Shown here in pieces: positions 41,801-49,511 of a stretch of DNA of 64,000 nt (position 1 is its first letter; each line of letters begins with the position of its first letter). The stretch covers positions 186,001 through 250,000 of the forward strand of contig NZ_SHKR01000013.1 of the NCBI RefSeq assembly GCF_004217145.1, in the 5' to 3' direction. A program made the translations under genes and the position numbers. The stretch comes from Kribbella rubisoli (GTDB taxonomy: Bacteria > Actinomycetota > Actinomycetes > Propionibacteriales > Kribbellaceae). Under the pieces are notes generated by a model. It did no database searches, had not been told where the DNA came from, and saw only the letters and a list, made by a program, of their open reading frames with translations.

Positions 41801-41994
41801 AGATTGTTGACCGCCGACGTCGACGGCCTGTCCGGCCAGAGCGCCTCGAGCAGTACGTCGCGATGCAGCCGCTGATCGCGCGTCAACGCGAGCAGCTTGA
41901 CCAGCGTCCGCGCCTTCCGCAGCCGCCACACCGTCGGATCGACGGATCGCCCCCCGCGATCGACAGCGAAACCACCGAGCAGTTGGATCCGCAC
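38833..41994 (-). CDS. BTAD/AfsR-SARP-like ATPase regulator (1053 aa)
   Basis: Residues 1-100 form a Trans_reg_C winged helix (VWRLRKARTLVKLLALTRD and HRDVLLEALWPD), 100-245 a BTAD domain, about 260-550 an NB-ARC ATPase with P-loop GVGGAGKTR (286-294) and LLLVLDNCEHLL, and the rest tetratricopeptide-type repeats (ARAIFALAILLARSG and ALNHLGCIERDQGLFGPAEKHLREALRIREQLGDRRGESLTLANLGLLA). It resembles AfsR-type activators of secondary metabolism, but the target is unknown. Start GTG 41994 follows GGAGG by 6 bases; GTG 42000 is less well spaced. Confidence 0.92.
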   Translation of the reverse strand: MRIQLLGGFAVDRGGRSVDPTVWRLRKARTLVKLLALTRDQRLHRDVLLEALWPDRPSTSAVNNLHQALHVGRRALAGDEPSNGLLELRDDFVVLLADGLVEVDVRTFERLAALGRTSGDLADLRAAVAAYTGDLLPEDRFEDWAVRPREELRATFGNLLVDFADAAAADGHEAEALDALTRALAIDPLHEHGVRSLMRRLAATGRSSEALAQYERLRSDLRTAYGTDPDPDTRRLYQELLTGTVTAGKQPRHNLAPALTSFVGREREIADVHRLMEQGRLVTLTGVGGAGKTRLAEEAARRLVDSYADGVWIADLVPVADPHLVADSVAAALGLEPAAGSDSTRTLITRLAPRNLLLVLDNCEHLLAACAGLASAVRRSCPGVSLLATSREPLHAPGEVTFRVPSLELPEPTDALERLRTLSSVKLFVDRAQDVRPGFVLDATNATAVVEICRCLDGIPLALELAAARASHLEAAEIAARLGEALSLLGRPGEVTRHATLRATLEWSHALLSDDEQVLLRRLAVFSGSFSLRSAEQVCADERLPSSDVLDILGRLVDKSLLLVDHDGQRSRYRLLETIRQFARERLVAAHEAAPMDAAHCRHFLELAADEDPERAGVVVERPQLLDADHDNLRAALNWALRHDHERALLLGLSLSPYWLARGHFSEGAGWLERVLDVAVEPSRERARAIFALAILLARSGLADRLPRLGDEAVAVAYQSGDQVDLVTTRVLRGTLLLGSGDLDEIEQTAVDSLAAADSLGAEPLAAAAQGLGAMTALFRENAELAQERFEECLRRLGQIDPNTNRFFPAVTMCLPLVPIDDSWIPVFEETFLIGRRVGAVQGIGYALSGLADAHRLTRNLDAAQDAVRRSVDAFTGIDDASGLGHALNHLGCIERDQGLFGPAEKHLREALRIREQLGDRRGESLTLANLGLLAAAAGDPGTGRRLTRAALDRGEVVDDAPAAGGALLNLAVVELYAGERRTARILAEQAVEAFHPQGYLRLEAWTRLLAAELAVADGDAEVVARHSPAALEIFTRLGCRIGTPRAALLMGR

Positions 41995-42045
41995 CTTCAC
42001 CCTCCCCCAACGATCGTAGGCCCCACCTTCGGCGAGGATGGGCGG

Positions 42046-42630
42046 ATGAGCCAGCGGTGGAACCACAACATCCACTACCACCCGCGCATTCTGGGTGCCG
42101 TCCCGCCTGGCGCCTCGTCCGCGCTGGACATCGGCTGTGGCGAGGGCATGCTGTCCCGCGAGCTGCGCCGCGTCGTACCAGCCGTCACCGGCATCGACCT
42201 CGATACGCCGAGCCTGGAGCTGGCGCGGGGGTACGACGACGACATCTCCTACGTCTGCGGCGACTTCTTGGACTACCCGCTCGAGCCGGCGTACGACGTC
42301 GTCGCCTCGGTCGCCACCCTGCACCACGTCGACGCCCGAGCAGGTCTGCTGCGAATGCGCTCGTTGGTGCGACCGGGTGGGGTGCTGGCCGTCGTCGGTC
42401 TGGCCCGTGAGTCGATGCCGCGCGACTTGCCTCTAGCGGTCGCCGCTGCCGCCGTCGGCACCGCGCACCGCGTCGTGAAGGGCCGCTGGGAACACCCATC
42501 ACCCATCGTGTGGCCGCCGCCCGTCACCTACCCCGACATGCAGGCCCTGGCCGCCGAACTCCTCCCCGGCTCGACCTACCGCCGCCACCTCCTCTACCGC
42601 TACTCAATCCTCTGGAGCCGCCCAAAGTGA
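42046..42630 (+). CDS. Class I SAM-dependent methyltransferase (194 aa)
   Basis: SAM motif I ALDIGCGEGMLSREL (26-40), VTGIDLDTPSLELA (motif II acid), DFLDYPLEPAYDVVASVATLHHV (motif IV) and LLRMRSLVRPGGVLAVVG (post-motif). It lacks a distinctive substrate domain, so target unknown. Its stop overlaps the GTG of the 49-aa gene (GTGA junction). Divergent from the AfsR-like gene, so it may be regulated by it. Confidence 0.92.
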   Translation: MSQRWNHNIHYHPRILGAVPPGASSALDIGCGEGMLSRELRRVVPAVTGIDLDTPSLELARGYDDDISYVCGDFLDYPLEPAYDVVASVATLHHVDARAGLLRMRSLVRPGGVLAVVGLARESMPRDLPLAVAAAAVGTAHRVVKGRWEHPSPIVWPPPVTYPDMQALAAELLPGSTYRRHLLYRYSILWSRPK

Positions 42631-42776
42631 CCGAGATCGTCACCCCTGACCGCGACCTACTCGCCCGCGCTGTCCACACGTTCCTGAAGACCGACGCCGA
42701 CACCAACCTCTACGACTCCGCCGGTGGCGGTTTAGCCACCCAGGGCCCGACCGTCAACTACTGGTTCCTGCTGTAG
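42627..42776 (+). CDS. Possible small protein coupled to the methyltransferase (49 aa)
   Basis: A GTGA junction with the methyltransferase stop and 49 codons: VTEIVTPDRDLLARAVHTFLKTDADTNLYDSAGGGLATQGPTVNYWFLL. No TM, no known motif. Tight coupling and few rare codons are the only arguments for translation; no homologue is recalled. It could be a real micro-protein or a chance frame. Confidence 0.4.
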   Translation: MTEIVTPDRDLLARAVHTFLKTDADTNLYDSAGGGLATQGPTVNYWFLL

Positions 42777-42790
42777 TCGCTGCTTAGCCT

Positions 42791-43288
42791 GTGGTTGTGG
42801 ACAAGGAGTGGGGGCGGGATCCAGAGGCAAGTGAGTGGTTGCCGCTGGATATCACGGGTGAGGCGCTGGCCAGCGAAGAGATGGATCGGATTCGGGCCCT
42901 GCTGGAGCCGTTGACGGCGTACGACGGCGGCATGCTGTGGGACTCCGAGACCGTAACGCTCACGGTGCAGATGACCACGGAGGATGCCCTCCAACAGGCC
43001 CGGCTCCTCCTGCTGGTCACGAACCCGACCTGGCTGCGTGTCCTGTTCGTCCAAGTCCAGTACTCCGGCGAGGAGCTGCAGGAGCTCTCCTCCCGCCTAC
43101 TCGAACACCAGACCGCGTGGACCGGCACCACAGGCATCAGCGGCGGCGTCGACCACTACACCAACCGCCTCGTAATGCTGGTCGACCGCAACGACCCAGA
43201 AGCCGACACCCTGATCCAAGCCATCAACAACCTGGACGACCCAAGAATCACCCTGGAGGTCTACCGCTCAGAGTTTGGTGCCTATTAG
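42791..43288 (+). CDS. Hypothetical protein (165 aa)
   Basis: GTG start (a second GTG 6 bases later). Soluble, acidic: EWLPLDITGEALASEEMDRIRALLEPL and LTVQMTTEDALQQARLLLLVTNPTWLRVLF with a C-terminal VYRSEF. No family recognised. It overlaps the convergent CE7 gene at its end by 21 bases. Length and codon use look coding. Confidence 0.65.
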   Translation: MVVDKEWGRDPEASEWLPLDITGEALASEEMDRIRALLEPLTAYDGGMLWDSETVTLTVQMTTEDALQQARLLLLVTNPTWLRVLFVQVQYSGEELQELSSRLLEHQTAWTGTTGISGGVDHYTNRLVMLVDRNDPEADTLIQAINNLDDPRITLEVYRSEFGAY

Positions 43289-44227
43289 TTGGTAGATGTC
43301 GTCGTGGGCGCCGGGGAGGTCGTCGTGGCCGAAGTCGGGGTAGAGGCGGGTTTCTTTGGGCGACTTGAGCTTGTTGTAGACGGCGAACTGGGTGGAGGGC
43401 GGGCAGACCTGGTCTTCCAGGCCGACGAAGAGCGTCACCTCGGCCTGGATGCGCGGGGCCAGGTTCTGTACGTCGATGTAGCCCAGCGTCGTGAACACCT
43501 CGTCCTGCCGCAGGTGCCGCGGGTCGCGCTTGCGGAACCACGTGACGATCTCGTCGTACGGGCCGGTCTCGAGGTTCAGATCCCACGTCCGCTGGTAGTC
43601 GCACAGGAACGGGAACACGCTCGCCGTGTACTTGATCGACGGCGTCAGCGCGGCCGCCACCAGCGACAACCCGCCGCCCTGGCTCCAACCGGTGGTCGCG
43701 ATCCGCGAGGAATCCACCTCCGGCAGACCGCCGATCAGGTCGGCCAGCCGCCGCGTGTCCAGGAAGATGTGCTTGTACAGCAACCCGTCCGGCCCGGCGT
43801 CCAACCCGTGCACCAGGTGGTGCTGCAGCGAGAAGCTGTTGCTCTCCTGCGACGGAGTACGGAAACCCACCTGCTCCCGCACATCCAGCGCCGCGACCGT
43901 GAACCCGCGAGCCGCGTAGGGCAGGAGCTCGACCCACTTCGGCTGCTCACCGCCGTACCCGTGGAAGAGCAGCACTGCCGGCCCGGTCGGCTCAGCAGGC
44001 CGCAGCACCTTCGCGTGGACCCGGTACCCGCCGGTCCCGGTGAAGTACAGATGCTGGGCGGTCGCCGTGGTCAGCGGGAAGTCGGTCGCGTCCACGAACT
44101 CCGCGTCGGCAGGGACCTCGTCCAGGGACAACAGCGCCTTGTCCCAGAACTCGTCGAAGTCCGCGGGCCGCGGGTTCGTGCCCTGGTAGGTCAGTAGCTC
44201 GTCGTACGACAGCTCGAAGGAAAGCAC
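43268..44227 (-). CDS. Acetyl-xylan esterase/cephalosporin-C deacetylase family (CE7, 319 aa)
   Basis: CE7 alpha/beta hydrolase: LLFHGYGGEQPKWVELLPYAARG (oxyanion), Ser in GWSQGGGLSLVAAALTPSIK, Asp in LFVGLEDQVCPP and His in PDFGHDDLPG; the N-terminus AFDEFWD-type region is FDEFWDKALLSLD. It deacetylates acetylated sugars or antibiotics. GTG start, 4 bases after the upstream membrane gene, so they form one operon. Convergent with the hypothetical at 42791. Confidence 0.92.
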   Translation of the reverse strand: MLSFELSYDELLTYQGTNPRPADFDEFWDKALLSLDEVPADAEFVDATDFPLTTATAQHLYFTGTGGYRVHAKVLRPAEPTGPAVLLFHGYGGEQPKWVELLPYAARGFTVAALDVREQVGFRTPSQESNSFSLQHHLVHGLDAGPDGLLYKHIFLDTRRLADLIGGLPEVDSSRIATTGWSQGGGLSLVAAALTPSIKYTASVFPFLCDYQRTWDLNLETGPYDEIVTWFRKRDPRHLRQDEVFTTLGYIDVQNLAPRIQAEVTLFVGLEDQVCPPSTQFAVYNKLKSPKETRLYPDFGHDDLPGAHDDIYQLIGTKL

Positions 44228-44231
44228 CGGA

Positions 44232-44696
44232 TCATTCTGCGCTGCCGGTGTCCTCCGGCACAGTCCCGTCCCAGATCGTGTACCCGTGCGCCGCGTTGAG
44301 CTTGTCCCGCAGCGTGGCCTCCAGCGACGGGACCTGCTTCGGCGCGAGCCAGGACAGCGGCAGCAGGATCGGATGGTCGGGCTGCTTGGTCCGCAGCACG
44401 ATCGCCTCGCCGTGCGTGGTCTCCACCCGGCCGACCTCGGTGATGTCGGTCCAGGGCGTGCGTACGCCGCGAACCTCGACGTCGGAGTCCCGCAGCCGCG
44501 CGACCTTCGGCGGCCGGGCCAGGATCCACAGGCCGGCCAGCGTGATCACCCCGCCGAGCGAGACGAACACCGAGACCGCGACGGACGGCAGCCCCAGTGC
44601 CCACAGCACCGCGGCTACCCCGAGAATGATCAGCCCGGCGGCCAGGATCCCGAGGAACCGTCCCGACCGCATCCGGTACGTCGTACGCATCGACAC
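44232..44696 (-). CDS. PH-domain-like membrane protein (154 aa)
   Basis: Two N-terminal hydrophobic helices (LGILAAGLIILGVAAVLWALG and SVAVSVFVSLGGVITLAGLWIL) followed by a cytosolic beta-rich domain: VEVRGVRTPWTDITEVGRVETTHGEAIVLRTKQPDHPILLPLSWL, the PH-like bacterial pattern. No function known. GTG 44696; ATG two codons later is equally possible. Operon with the CE7 gene. Confidence 0.78.
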   Translation of the reverse strand: MSMRTTYRMRSGRFLGILAAGLIILGVAAVLWALGLPSVAVSVFVSLGGVITLAGLWILARPPKVARLRDSDVEVRGVRTPWTDITEVGRVETTHGEAIVLRTKQPDHPILLPLSWLAPKQVPSLEATLRDKLNAAHGYTIWDGTVPEDTGSAE

Positions 44697-44724
44697 AGGA
44701 TCTCATCCGCCCGGGGTAATCACG

Positions 44725-45690
44725 TCAGAAGGATTCCGTCTCCGAGGACGAGGCGTTGCCGAGCGGGGTCTTGGCCAGGCTGATCGTCCAGTTGTACGAC
44801 CCGTCGAAGATGTCGTCGAACTTCTGGTACGAGCAGTTCTCGGTGAACCGGTTGTTCTTCGCGTCCCAGCTCGTGCCCGACTTGAAGTAGACCCAGTAGT
44901 CCTGGCTGCGGATCCCGTTCAGCGTCGCGGTCTTGTTCGCCCGGACGTAGATCGACGCCTGCGGCTGCCGCGGGTTGCTGCCGGCGATCACGATCACCAC
45001 GTCGTCGCCGGCGTTCTTGATCTCGAGCGAGCCCGATCCGCGCGAACCGGACCGCTGGAACACGTCGCCGTTCTCGCCCCGGCCGGCGATCACGGCCGGC
45101 TGGACGAGCTTCGGCGGCACCGACAGCGCGCCGAACTTCACACCTTTGCCGATCGACTTCTGCACGCTCTGCGCGAGCTCGGAGTACGCGAACCGCAGGC
45201 CGCTCTTCGCCTCGTACAGCCGGACCTCCAGCGACTTCGGGAACCCGCAGCCGGTCTTCGCGCCGCCGGCCCGGGTCAGCTCGGTGGCCACGTCCCCGGC
45301 GTACGCGTCGAAAGCATCGAGTACGGCGGGATGCGCCGTCACCAGGCCTTTCGGCGGAGCGATCTTCGCCAGCTCGCCGCGTTCGATGACGACCGACTTC
45401 GCGAGCAGGGCCCGGGACGCGTCGAAGGCGGCGATCGTCTGCGCGTTCATCACCCGGGCGACGGACGGCTTGAGCACCTTCTCGACATTCGTCAGCGCTC
45501 GCTGGTACATCGGCACCGAGAGCGCGACCGCGGTCGGAGTGGGCTTGGGCGCTGTCGACGTGGGCGGTGCGCTGGTCTTCGTCGTACCGCCGGCCGGTGG
45601 CGCGACAGCCTTGTCCGGCTCACTGCTGCAGCCCGCACAGGTCAGAACTGCAGCTCCGACCACAACCGCCAGCGAACGCCTCACAGTCAC
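44725..45690 (-). CDS. Secreted lipoprotein (321 aa)
   Basis: Lipobox LTCAGC (Cys21) after a signal segment LAVVVGAAVLTCAG. A Pro/Thr/Ala-rich linker (TSTAPKPTPTAVA) precedes a helical region, then an Ig-like or beta domain with SGSLEIKNAGDDVVIVIAGSNPRQPQASIYVRANKTATLNGIRSQDYWVYFKSGTSWDAKNNRFTENCSYQKFDDIF. Function unknown; a surface-exposed lipoprotein is the safe call. Lies 70 bases downstream of the LCP gene on the same strand. Confidence 0.83.
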   Translation of the reverse strand: MTVRRSLAVVVGAAVLTCAGCSSEPDKAVAPPAGGTTKTSAPPTSTAPKPTPTAVALSVPMYQRALTNVEKVLKPSVARVMNAQTIAAFDASRALLAKSVVIERGELAKIAPPKGLVTAHPAVLDAFDAYAGDVATELTRAGGAKTGCGFPKSLEVRLYEAKSGLRFAYSELAQSVQKSIGKGVKFGALSVPPKLVQPAVIAGRGENGDVFQRSGSRGSGSLEIKNAGDDVVIVIAGSNPRQPQASIYVRANKTATLNGIRSQDYWVYFKSGTSWDAKNNRFTENCSYQKFDDIFDGSYNWTISLAKTPLGNASSSETESF

Positions 45691-45760
45691 CCCCAGGTGT
45701 GACTCGATCTCGTTGAGTCGTAATGATTCCGCCGCTGGGGTTCAACCAACCGAATTTGTC

Positions 45761-47341
45761 TCAGTTTCCGGTCTGGCTCGGGTTGTAGGCGCACGCGTCG
45801 TTCAGGTTCTCCGCCGTCCCCGGGGTGGTCGGGGTGGTCTTGGTCGGCGTCGGCTTCTTCGTCGTCCCGCTGGTCGGCTTCTTGGTCGGCTTGACCGTCG
45901 GGGTCGAGGCGACCGGCGTGGTCTGCGCGCTGAGGGCCTTCTGGATGATCTCGCGCATCGCCGAGTAGTTCGGGTTCTGGCCGGTCGGGAAGTTCTTGCT
46001 CTTGTCCAGGTCGATGTTGGTGACCTTGGCGTTCTTCACCTTCAGCGCGAGCTGCGTGAAGGCCCCCAAGATGTCCAGCGGGATGTCGGTCCGCAGCAGC
46101 TGCTTACCGGCCTTCGCGATCTGCTGGTACGACGTCACCAGCGCCTGCGGGTTCGCGCTGCTGACCAGCGCGTGGATCGTGCAGCGCTGCCGCTCCTGCC
46201 GCGACGGGTCGCTCAGCCCGTACCGGCCGCGGGCGAACCACAGCGCGTGGTACCCGTCGAGCTTCTGGTTCGGCCCCGGCTCGATGTAGCCGCTCGGCTT
46301 CTTCTCGCTGTTCGACCCCGGCCCCTCGCCGTAGTCGCCACCGATCGGCACCCGGTAGTTCACGTTCACCGTGATGCCGCCCAGCGCGTCGATGATCTGC
46401 CGGAAACCGGCCAGGTTGACCTGCATGTAGTAGTCGATGTCCAGGCCGAGCGCCGCACTCGCGGCCAGCTTCACCACATCGGCGCCCATGTTGTCGGTCT
46501 GGCCCAGCACCCCGGGATGCGCCTTCGGGATGTTGTCGTACATCGAGTCCAGGTAGTACTCCGGCTGCTCGGCCGGACCGTTCGGGTCGTAGAACCCGTC
46601 CGGGTAGATCTTGTGCAGCGGCGAGTCCTCCGGGAACGGCATCCGCATCCAGTTGCGGCTCAGCGAGATCAGCGCGGTGTCACCGGTCTTGGTGTCGATC
46701 GAGGCAACGATCACCGTGTCGGTCCGCACGCCGGTCCGGCCCACGCCGTCGTCGGCGCCCAGCAGCAGCAGGTTCAGCCGCGGGGTGTTCGCCCACGGGT
46801 CCTTCGCGTTGCTCACCTTCGGCCGGGTCGCGCTCTTCGAATTGCCCTCGGACTGGAACACGCTGCCGACCAGGTCGCGCTGCGCCATCACGGTCTGCGC
46901 CGCGACGGTCGTCGGTACGGCGATCCCGAAACACAGCAACCCGACGAACAGCGAGCCCGCCAGCCGGCCCGTGTACGTCATGCTGACCGGGCGGATCAAC
47001 TTGTGGGACGCGACCACGACCCAGATCCACAGGCCGCCGAGCAGTACGACGGCGCCGGTCGCGATCAGCAACTGCCGCGGCGACACCGCGAGCGCAAGCA
47101 CCGAGTCGCGCTGCGTGAGACCGACGTACGCCGCGATCAGCAGCAGGCCGACGCTGATCGTCAGCACGAACGCGCCGAGCTTCTTCCGGCCGCCCATCAA
47201 GAGGCCGGAACCCGGCACCAGGGCGCTGAGCAGGGTCAGGCCGATCGCCTTCGAGGCCGTCCTGGTCCGGTGCGAACGAGCCCGGGACCGGCTGGCACGA
47301 GGCGCTGCCCTCCGACCGGCTGCGCGAGTACTCCGCGACAT
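45761..47341 (-). CDS. LCP (LytR-CpsA-Psr)-family cell-wall ligase, four TM helices (526 aa)
   Basis: A basic N-terminus precedes four hydrophobic helices (GLTLLSALVPGSGLLMGG; LGAFVLTISVGLLLIAAYVGL; QLLIATGAVVLLGGLWIWVVVAS; GSLFVGLLCFGIAVPTTVAAQTV), more than the single anchor of most LCP proteins. The LCP catalytic domain follows: LNLLLLGADDGVGRTGVRTDTVIVASIDTKTGDTALISLSRNW, YYMQVNLAGFRQIIDALGGITVNV and the late DGYHALWFARGRYGLSDPSRQERQ. A Thr/Lys/Pro-rich tail ends the protein. It transfers glycopolymers to peptidoglycan outside the cell. Start ATG 47341 (MSRSTRAAG). Confidence 0.92.
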   Translation of the reverse strand: MSRSTRAAGRRAAPRASRSRARSHRTRTASKAIGLTLLSALVPGSGLLMGGRKKLGAFVLTISVGLLLIAAYVGLTQRDSVLALAVSPRQLLIATGAVVLLGGLWIWVVVASHKLIRPVSMTYTGRLAGSLFVGLLCFGIAVPTTVAAQTVMAQRDLVGSVFQSEGNSKSATRPKVSNAKDPWANTPRLNLLLLGADDGVGRTGVRTDTVIVASIDTKTGDTALISLSRNWMRMPFPEDSPLHKIYPDGFYDPNGPAEQPEYYLDSMYDNIPKAHPGVLGQTDNMGADVVKLAASAALGLDIDYYMQVNLAGFRQIIDALGGITVNVNYRVPIGGDYGEGPGSNSEKKPSGYIEPGPNQKLDGYHALWFARGRYGLSDPSRQERQRCTIHALVSSANPQALVTSYQQIAKAGKQLLRTDIPLDILGAFTQLALKVKNAKVTNIDLDKSKNFPTGQNPNYSAMREIIQKALSAQTTPVASTPTVKPTKKPTSGTTKKPTPTKTTPTTPGTAENLNDACAYNPSQTGN

Positions 47342-47606
47342 AGCTCCGTTCCCTGATCGACGACGTGGCGACCCATCCGTGCGCCGCACGCAGCGGCCCA
47401 CGGTACTTCAGACGCCCACCACACCAAGTTGGTTGACGCGTGATGCTGGCGACCCCCGTCGATGTCGCCACATTACAGGGGCCCTGGGCTACTGCCCCAA
47501 CGTGAGGCCCTCGCCACCGAGAGTGTCGACCCACCCGCTTTGCCGCCGGACCGGTCGAGCAGATAGTCTTGGCCGTCGTCGTGTCCCCCACGTGGGGATC
47601 GTCGGA

Positions 47607-47696
47607 GGAGGCGTCGCCTAGTCCGGTCGATGGCGCCCGCCTGCTAAGCGGGTTGAGGGTAATCCCCTCTCGCGGGTTCAAATCCCGCCGCCTCCG
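47607..47696 (+). tRNA. tRNA-Ser (GCU)
   Basis: Acceptor GGAGGCG (47607-47613) with CGCCTCC (47689-47695) and discriminator G (47696); anticodon stem CCCGC/GCGGG with anticodon GCT at 47643-47645; variable arm GAGGGtaatCCCCTC; T arm GCGGG-TTCAAAT-CCCGC. CCA is not encoded. The gap from 47342 to 47606 holds its promoter, no gene. Confidence 0.97.
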
Positions 47697-47701
47697 CTCT
47701 G

Positions 47702-47748
47702 GGAGCTCCCTGTCTGCAGAAAGCGCAGACGGGGAGCTCCGGCCTTTT
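47702..47748. terminator. Strong terminator after tRNA-Ser
   Basis: A 16-pair stem with one wobble (arms 47702-47717 and 47725-47740, beginning GGAGCTCC) with loop AGAAAGC, followed by CCTTTT at 47743-47748. This is one of the strongest intrinsic terminators in the window. Confidence 0.9.
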
Positions 47749-47750
47749 CT

Positions 47751-47835
47751 GGGGGTGCAACCCCCAGGCCCCGCCCGGAGGGCTCCGCCCCCGGACCCCC
47801 GGATTGCGTTCCCCGTGCGGGGCCCCCGGGGTTCT
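47751..47835. repeat. GC-rich REP-like palindrome cluster
   Basis: Nested inverted repeats: GGGGGT-gc-AACCCCC (47751-47765), then CCCGCCCGGAGGGCTCC and GCCCCCGGACCCCCGG. Such clusters of short GC-rich palindromes lie between genes in many actinomycete genomes. It follows the tRNA terminator, ahead of the LLM gene. I cannot count copies without other windows. Confidence 0.5.
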
Positions 47836-47857
47836 TGCTTGGCTGGCCTTGTTGTTA

Positions 47858-48727
47858 TTAGGCCTTTGCTTGTGCGATTTGCTCGACCGTTTGTGGGGTC
47901 ATTGGTTCTGGGGAGATGATCAGGTGTTCCACGCCTAGTTTTTCGTAGGCCGTGATTGCTTCTGGCAGGTCTTTTACCGGGATTGCGTTGGGGCTTGGTT
48001 CGGCTACTGGTTGGTCTGGGTCTCGGACGATGATGCCTGCGGTGGCGGTTACTGAGCTGCCTGCTGCTTCTGTTGCTTGGCGGAGGGTTTCCAGGCGCTC
48101 CTCGAGCTTTTCGTTGGGGGTGCCGTACCAGGCGGTGTTGTACAGGTCGGCCCATTGGGCGGTCAGGCGCATCATGCGGGGGCGGTGGCCGGCGATGAGA
48201 ATCGGGATGCGGTGGGGTGGGGCCGGGTCTAGGTTTGCGTCCTTCACCTTGTAATAGGTGCCTTCGTAGGTGACTGTCTCTCCGCGCACCATTCTCGCGA
48301 CGATTTCGAGCCATTCCTCGAAACGGCCTACGCGGTGATCGGTCGGCAGGCCGAATGCTTCGTATTCGGGGTCGTGCCAGCCGGCGCCTACGCCGAGGAT
48401 TAGTCTTCCGGCGGATACCTCGTCGAGGGTTGCGGCCATTTTGGCGGTTAGACCGGGGTCTCGGAATGACGCGCACAGGACCATGTTTCCGAGTTCTACC
48501 CGGGAGGTGACCGCGGCTACCGCGGTCAGGAGGGTCCAGGACTCGTGCATGCCGTAGATCTGGTCCTGGGGGTCGCGGTAGAGGAAGTGGTCGGCGATCC
48601 AGACCGAATCCAGTCCGCCTTGCTCGGCCGCCTCGGCTACTGCTCGGACGTCGTTCCAGGTCGGCATGCCGCCGTTGGGGCCGTCTCCTGCGCCGAGGGG
48701 GAGCATCACACCGATTTTCATGCCCAT
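47858..48727 (-). CDS. LLM-class (F420-dependent) oxidoreductase (289 aa)
   Basis: MKIGVMLPLGAGDGPNGGMPTW opening, LDSVWIADHFLYRDPQ, RVELGNMVLCASFRDPGLTAKMAATLDEVSAGRLILGVGAGWHDPEYEAFG are the luciferase-like monooxygenase signature of the MSMEG_0662-type F420 group. It probably transfers hydride from F420 or FMN. Start ATG 48727 has GGAGGAG 7 bases upstream. The 3' third uses A-ending codons (GCA, CAA, CCA, GTA) far more than neighbours. Substrate unknown. Confidence 0.88.
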   Translation of the reverse strand: MGMKIGVMLPLGAGDGPNGGMPTWNDVRAVAEAAEQGGLDSVWIADHFLYRDPQDQIYGMHESWTLLTAVAAVTSRVELGNMVLCASFRDPGLTAKMAATLDEVSAGRLILGVGAGWHDPEYEAFGLPTDHRVGRFEEWLEIVARMVRGETVTYEGTYYKVKDANLDPAPPHRIPILIAGHRPRMMRLTAQWADLYNTAWYGTPNEKLEERLETLRQATEAAGSSVTATAGIIVRDPDQPVAEPSPNAIPVKDLPEAITAYEKLGVEHLIISPEPMTPQTVEQIAQAKA

Positions 48728-48796
48728 GGTGCTACTCCTCCGGCTCGCGCGGTCTCAGGGATTCGCATGGGGTCAACGTAGTTGGATCATGGCGGG

Positions 48797-49453
48797 ATGA
48801 GGAGGCCGTATTTCGATCGGACGGCTGCGGGCGAGGCGCTGGCCGACGAGCTCGGACAGGTTGCCGGTTCGGTCCTGGTGCTCGGGCTTGCGCGCGGCGG
48901 CATACCGGTCGCGGCGCCGGTCGCGGATGCCCTCGGCGCGGAGCTCGACGTGTTGATCGTGCGCAAGCTGGGGTTGCCGGGGCAGCCGGAGCTGGCGATG
49001 GGCGCGATCGCGGGCGTCGGCGAGGAATTGCATGTCGTGCGCAACGAGCAGATCGCGCGGGACGTCGACGCGGCCGCGATGGACGAGGTACGACGGCGCG
49101 AGGTCCTCGAGCTGCGCCGGCGCGAATCGGCGTACCGCGGGGATCGGCCGCCGATCGACGTACGGGATCGGGTGGTGATCCTCGTCGACGACGGGCTGGC
49201 TACCGGCTCGACAATGCGAGCAGCGGTGGAAGCGGTACGCCGTCAGCGGCCGGCGCGCGTGATCGTCGCCGTACCGGTGGGAGGTGTGGAGAGCTGCCGG
49301 CGGCTGGCGAGGATCGCTGATCAGGTGGTGTGCGTGTGGATCCCGCGGTACTTCAACGCGGTCGGGCAGGCGTACCGCGACTTCTCGTCGGTGAGCGACG
49401 ACGAGGTCCAGCGGGTGCTGGCCGAAAGTACAGCGCGGCGCCCCGGCAGGTGA
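48797..49453 (+). CDS. Phosphoribosyltransferase-family protein (218 aa)
   Basis: PRPP-binding loop VVILVDDGLATGSTMRAAVEAVRRQRPARVIVAVPV has the D-D-(G/S)-x-x-T-G motif. Upstream SVLVLGLARGGIPVAAPVADALGAELDVLIVRKLGLPG is the family's PPi loop. Type resembles DUF-like phosphoribosyltransferases that often sit beside erythromycin-esterase or dienelactone-hydrolase domains; here it stands alone. Divergent from the LLM gene. Confidence 0.88.
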   Translation: MRRPYFDRTAAGEALADELGQVAGSVLVLGLARGGIPVAAPVADALGAELDVLIVRKLGLPGQPELAMGAIAGVGEELHVVRNEQIARDVDAAAMDEVRRREVLELRRRESAYRGDRPPIDVRDRVVILVDDGLATGSTMRAAVEAVRRQRPARVIVAVPVGGVESCRRLARIADQVVCVWIPRYFNAVGQAYRDFSSVSDDEVQRVLAESTARRPGR

Positions 49454-49469
49454 TCCGGGGCACCGCGCT
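49432..49469. terminator. Hairpin terminator overlapping stop codon
   Basis: AGCGCGG-c-GCCCCGG (49432-49446) pairs with CCGGGGC-a-CCGCGCT (49455-49469) with a single internal mismatch; the TGA of the phosphoribosyltransferase gene lies in the 8-base loop. It separates that gene from the convergent pckG. Confidence 0.8.
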
Positions 49470-49511
49470 GTCGGTCCGGCCGCCGGCTTCCGACTCGGCG
49501 GCCAGAGTCCA

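Noticed and set aside
44975..47356. 793-aa plus-strand frame
   Set aside because: Antisense to the lipoprotein and LCP genes; composition is Arg/Val/Asp repeats typical of GC-skew shadows.
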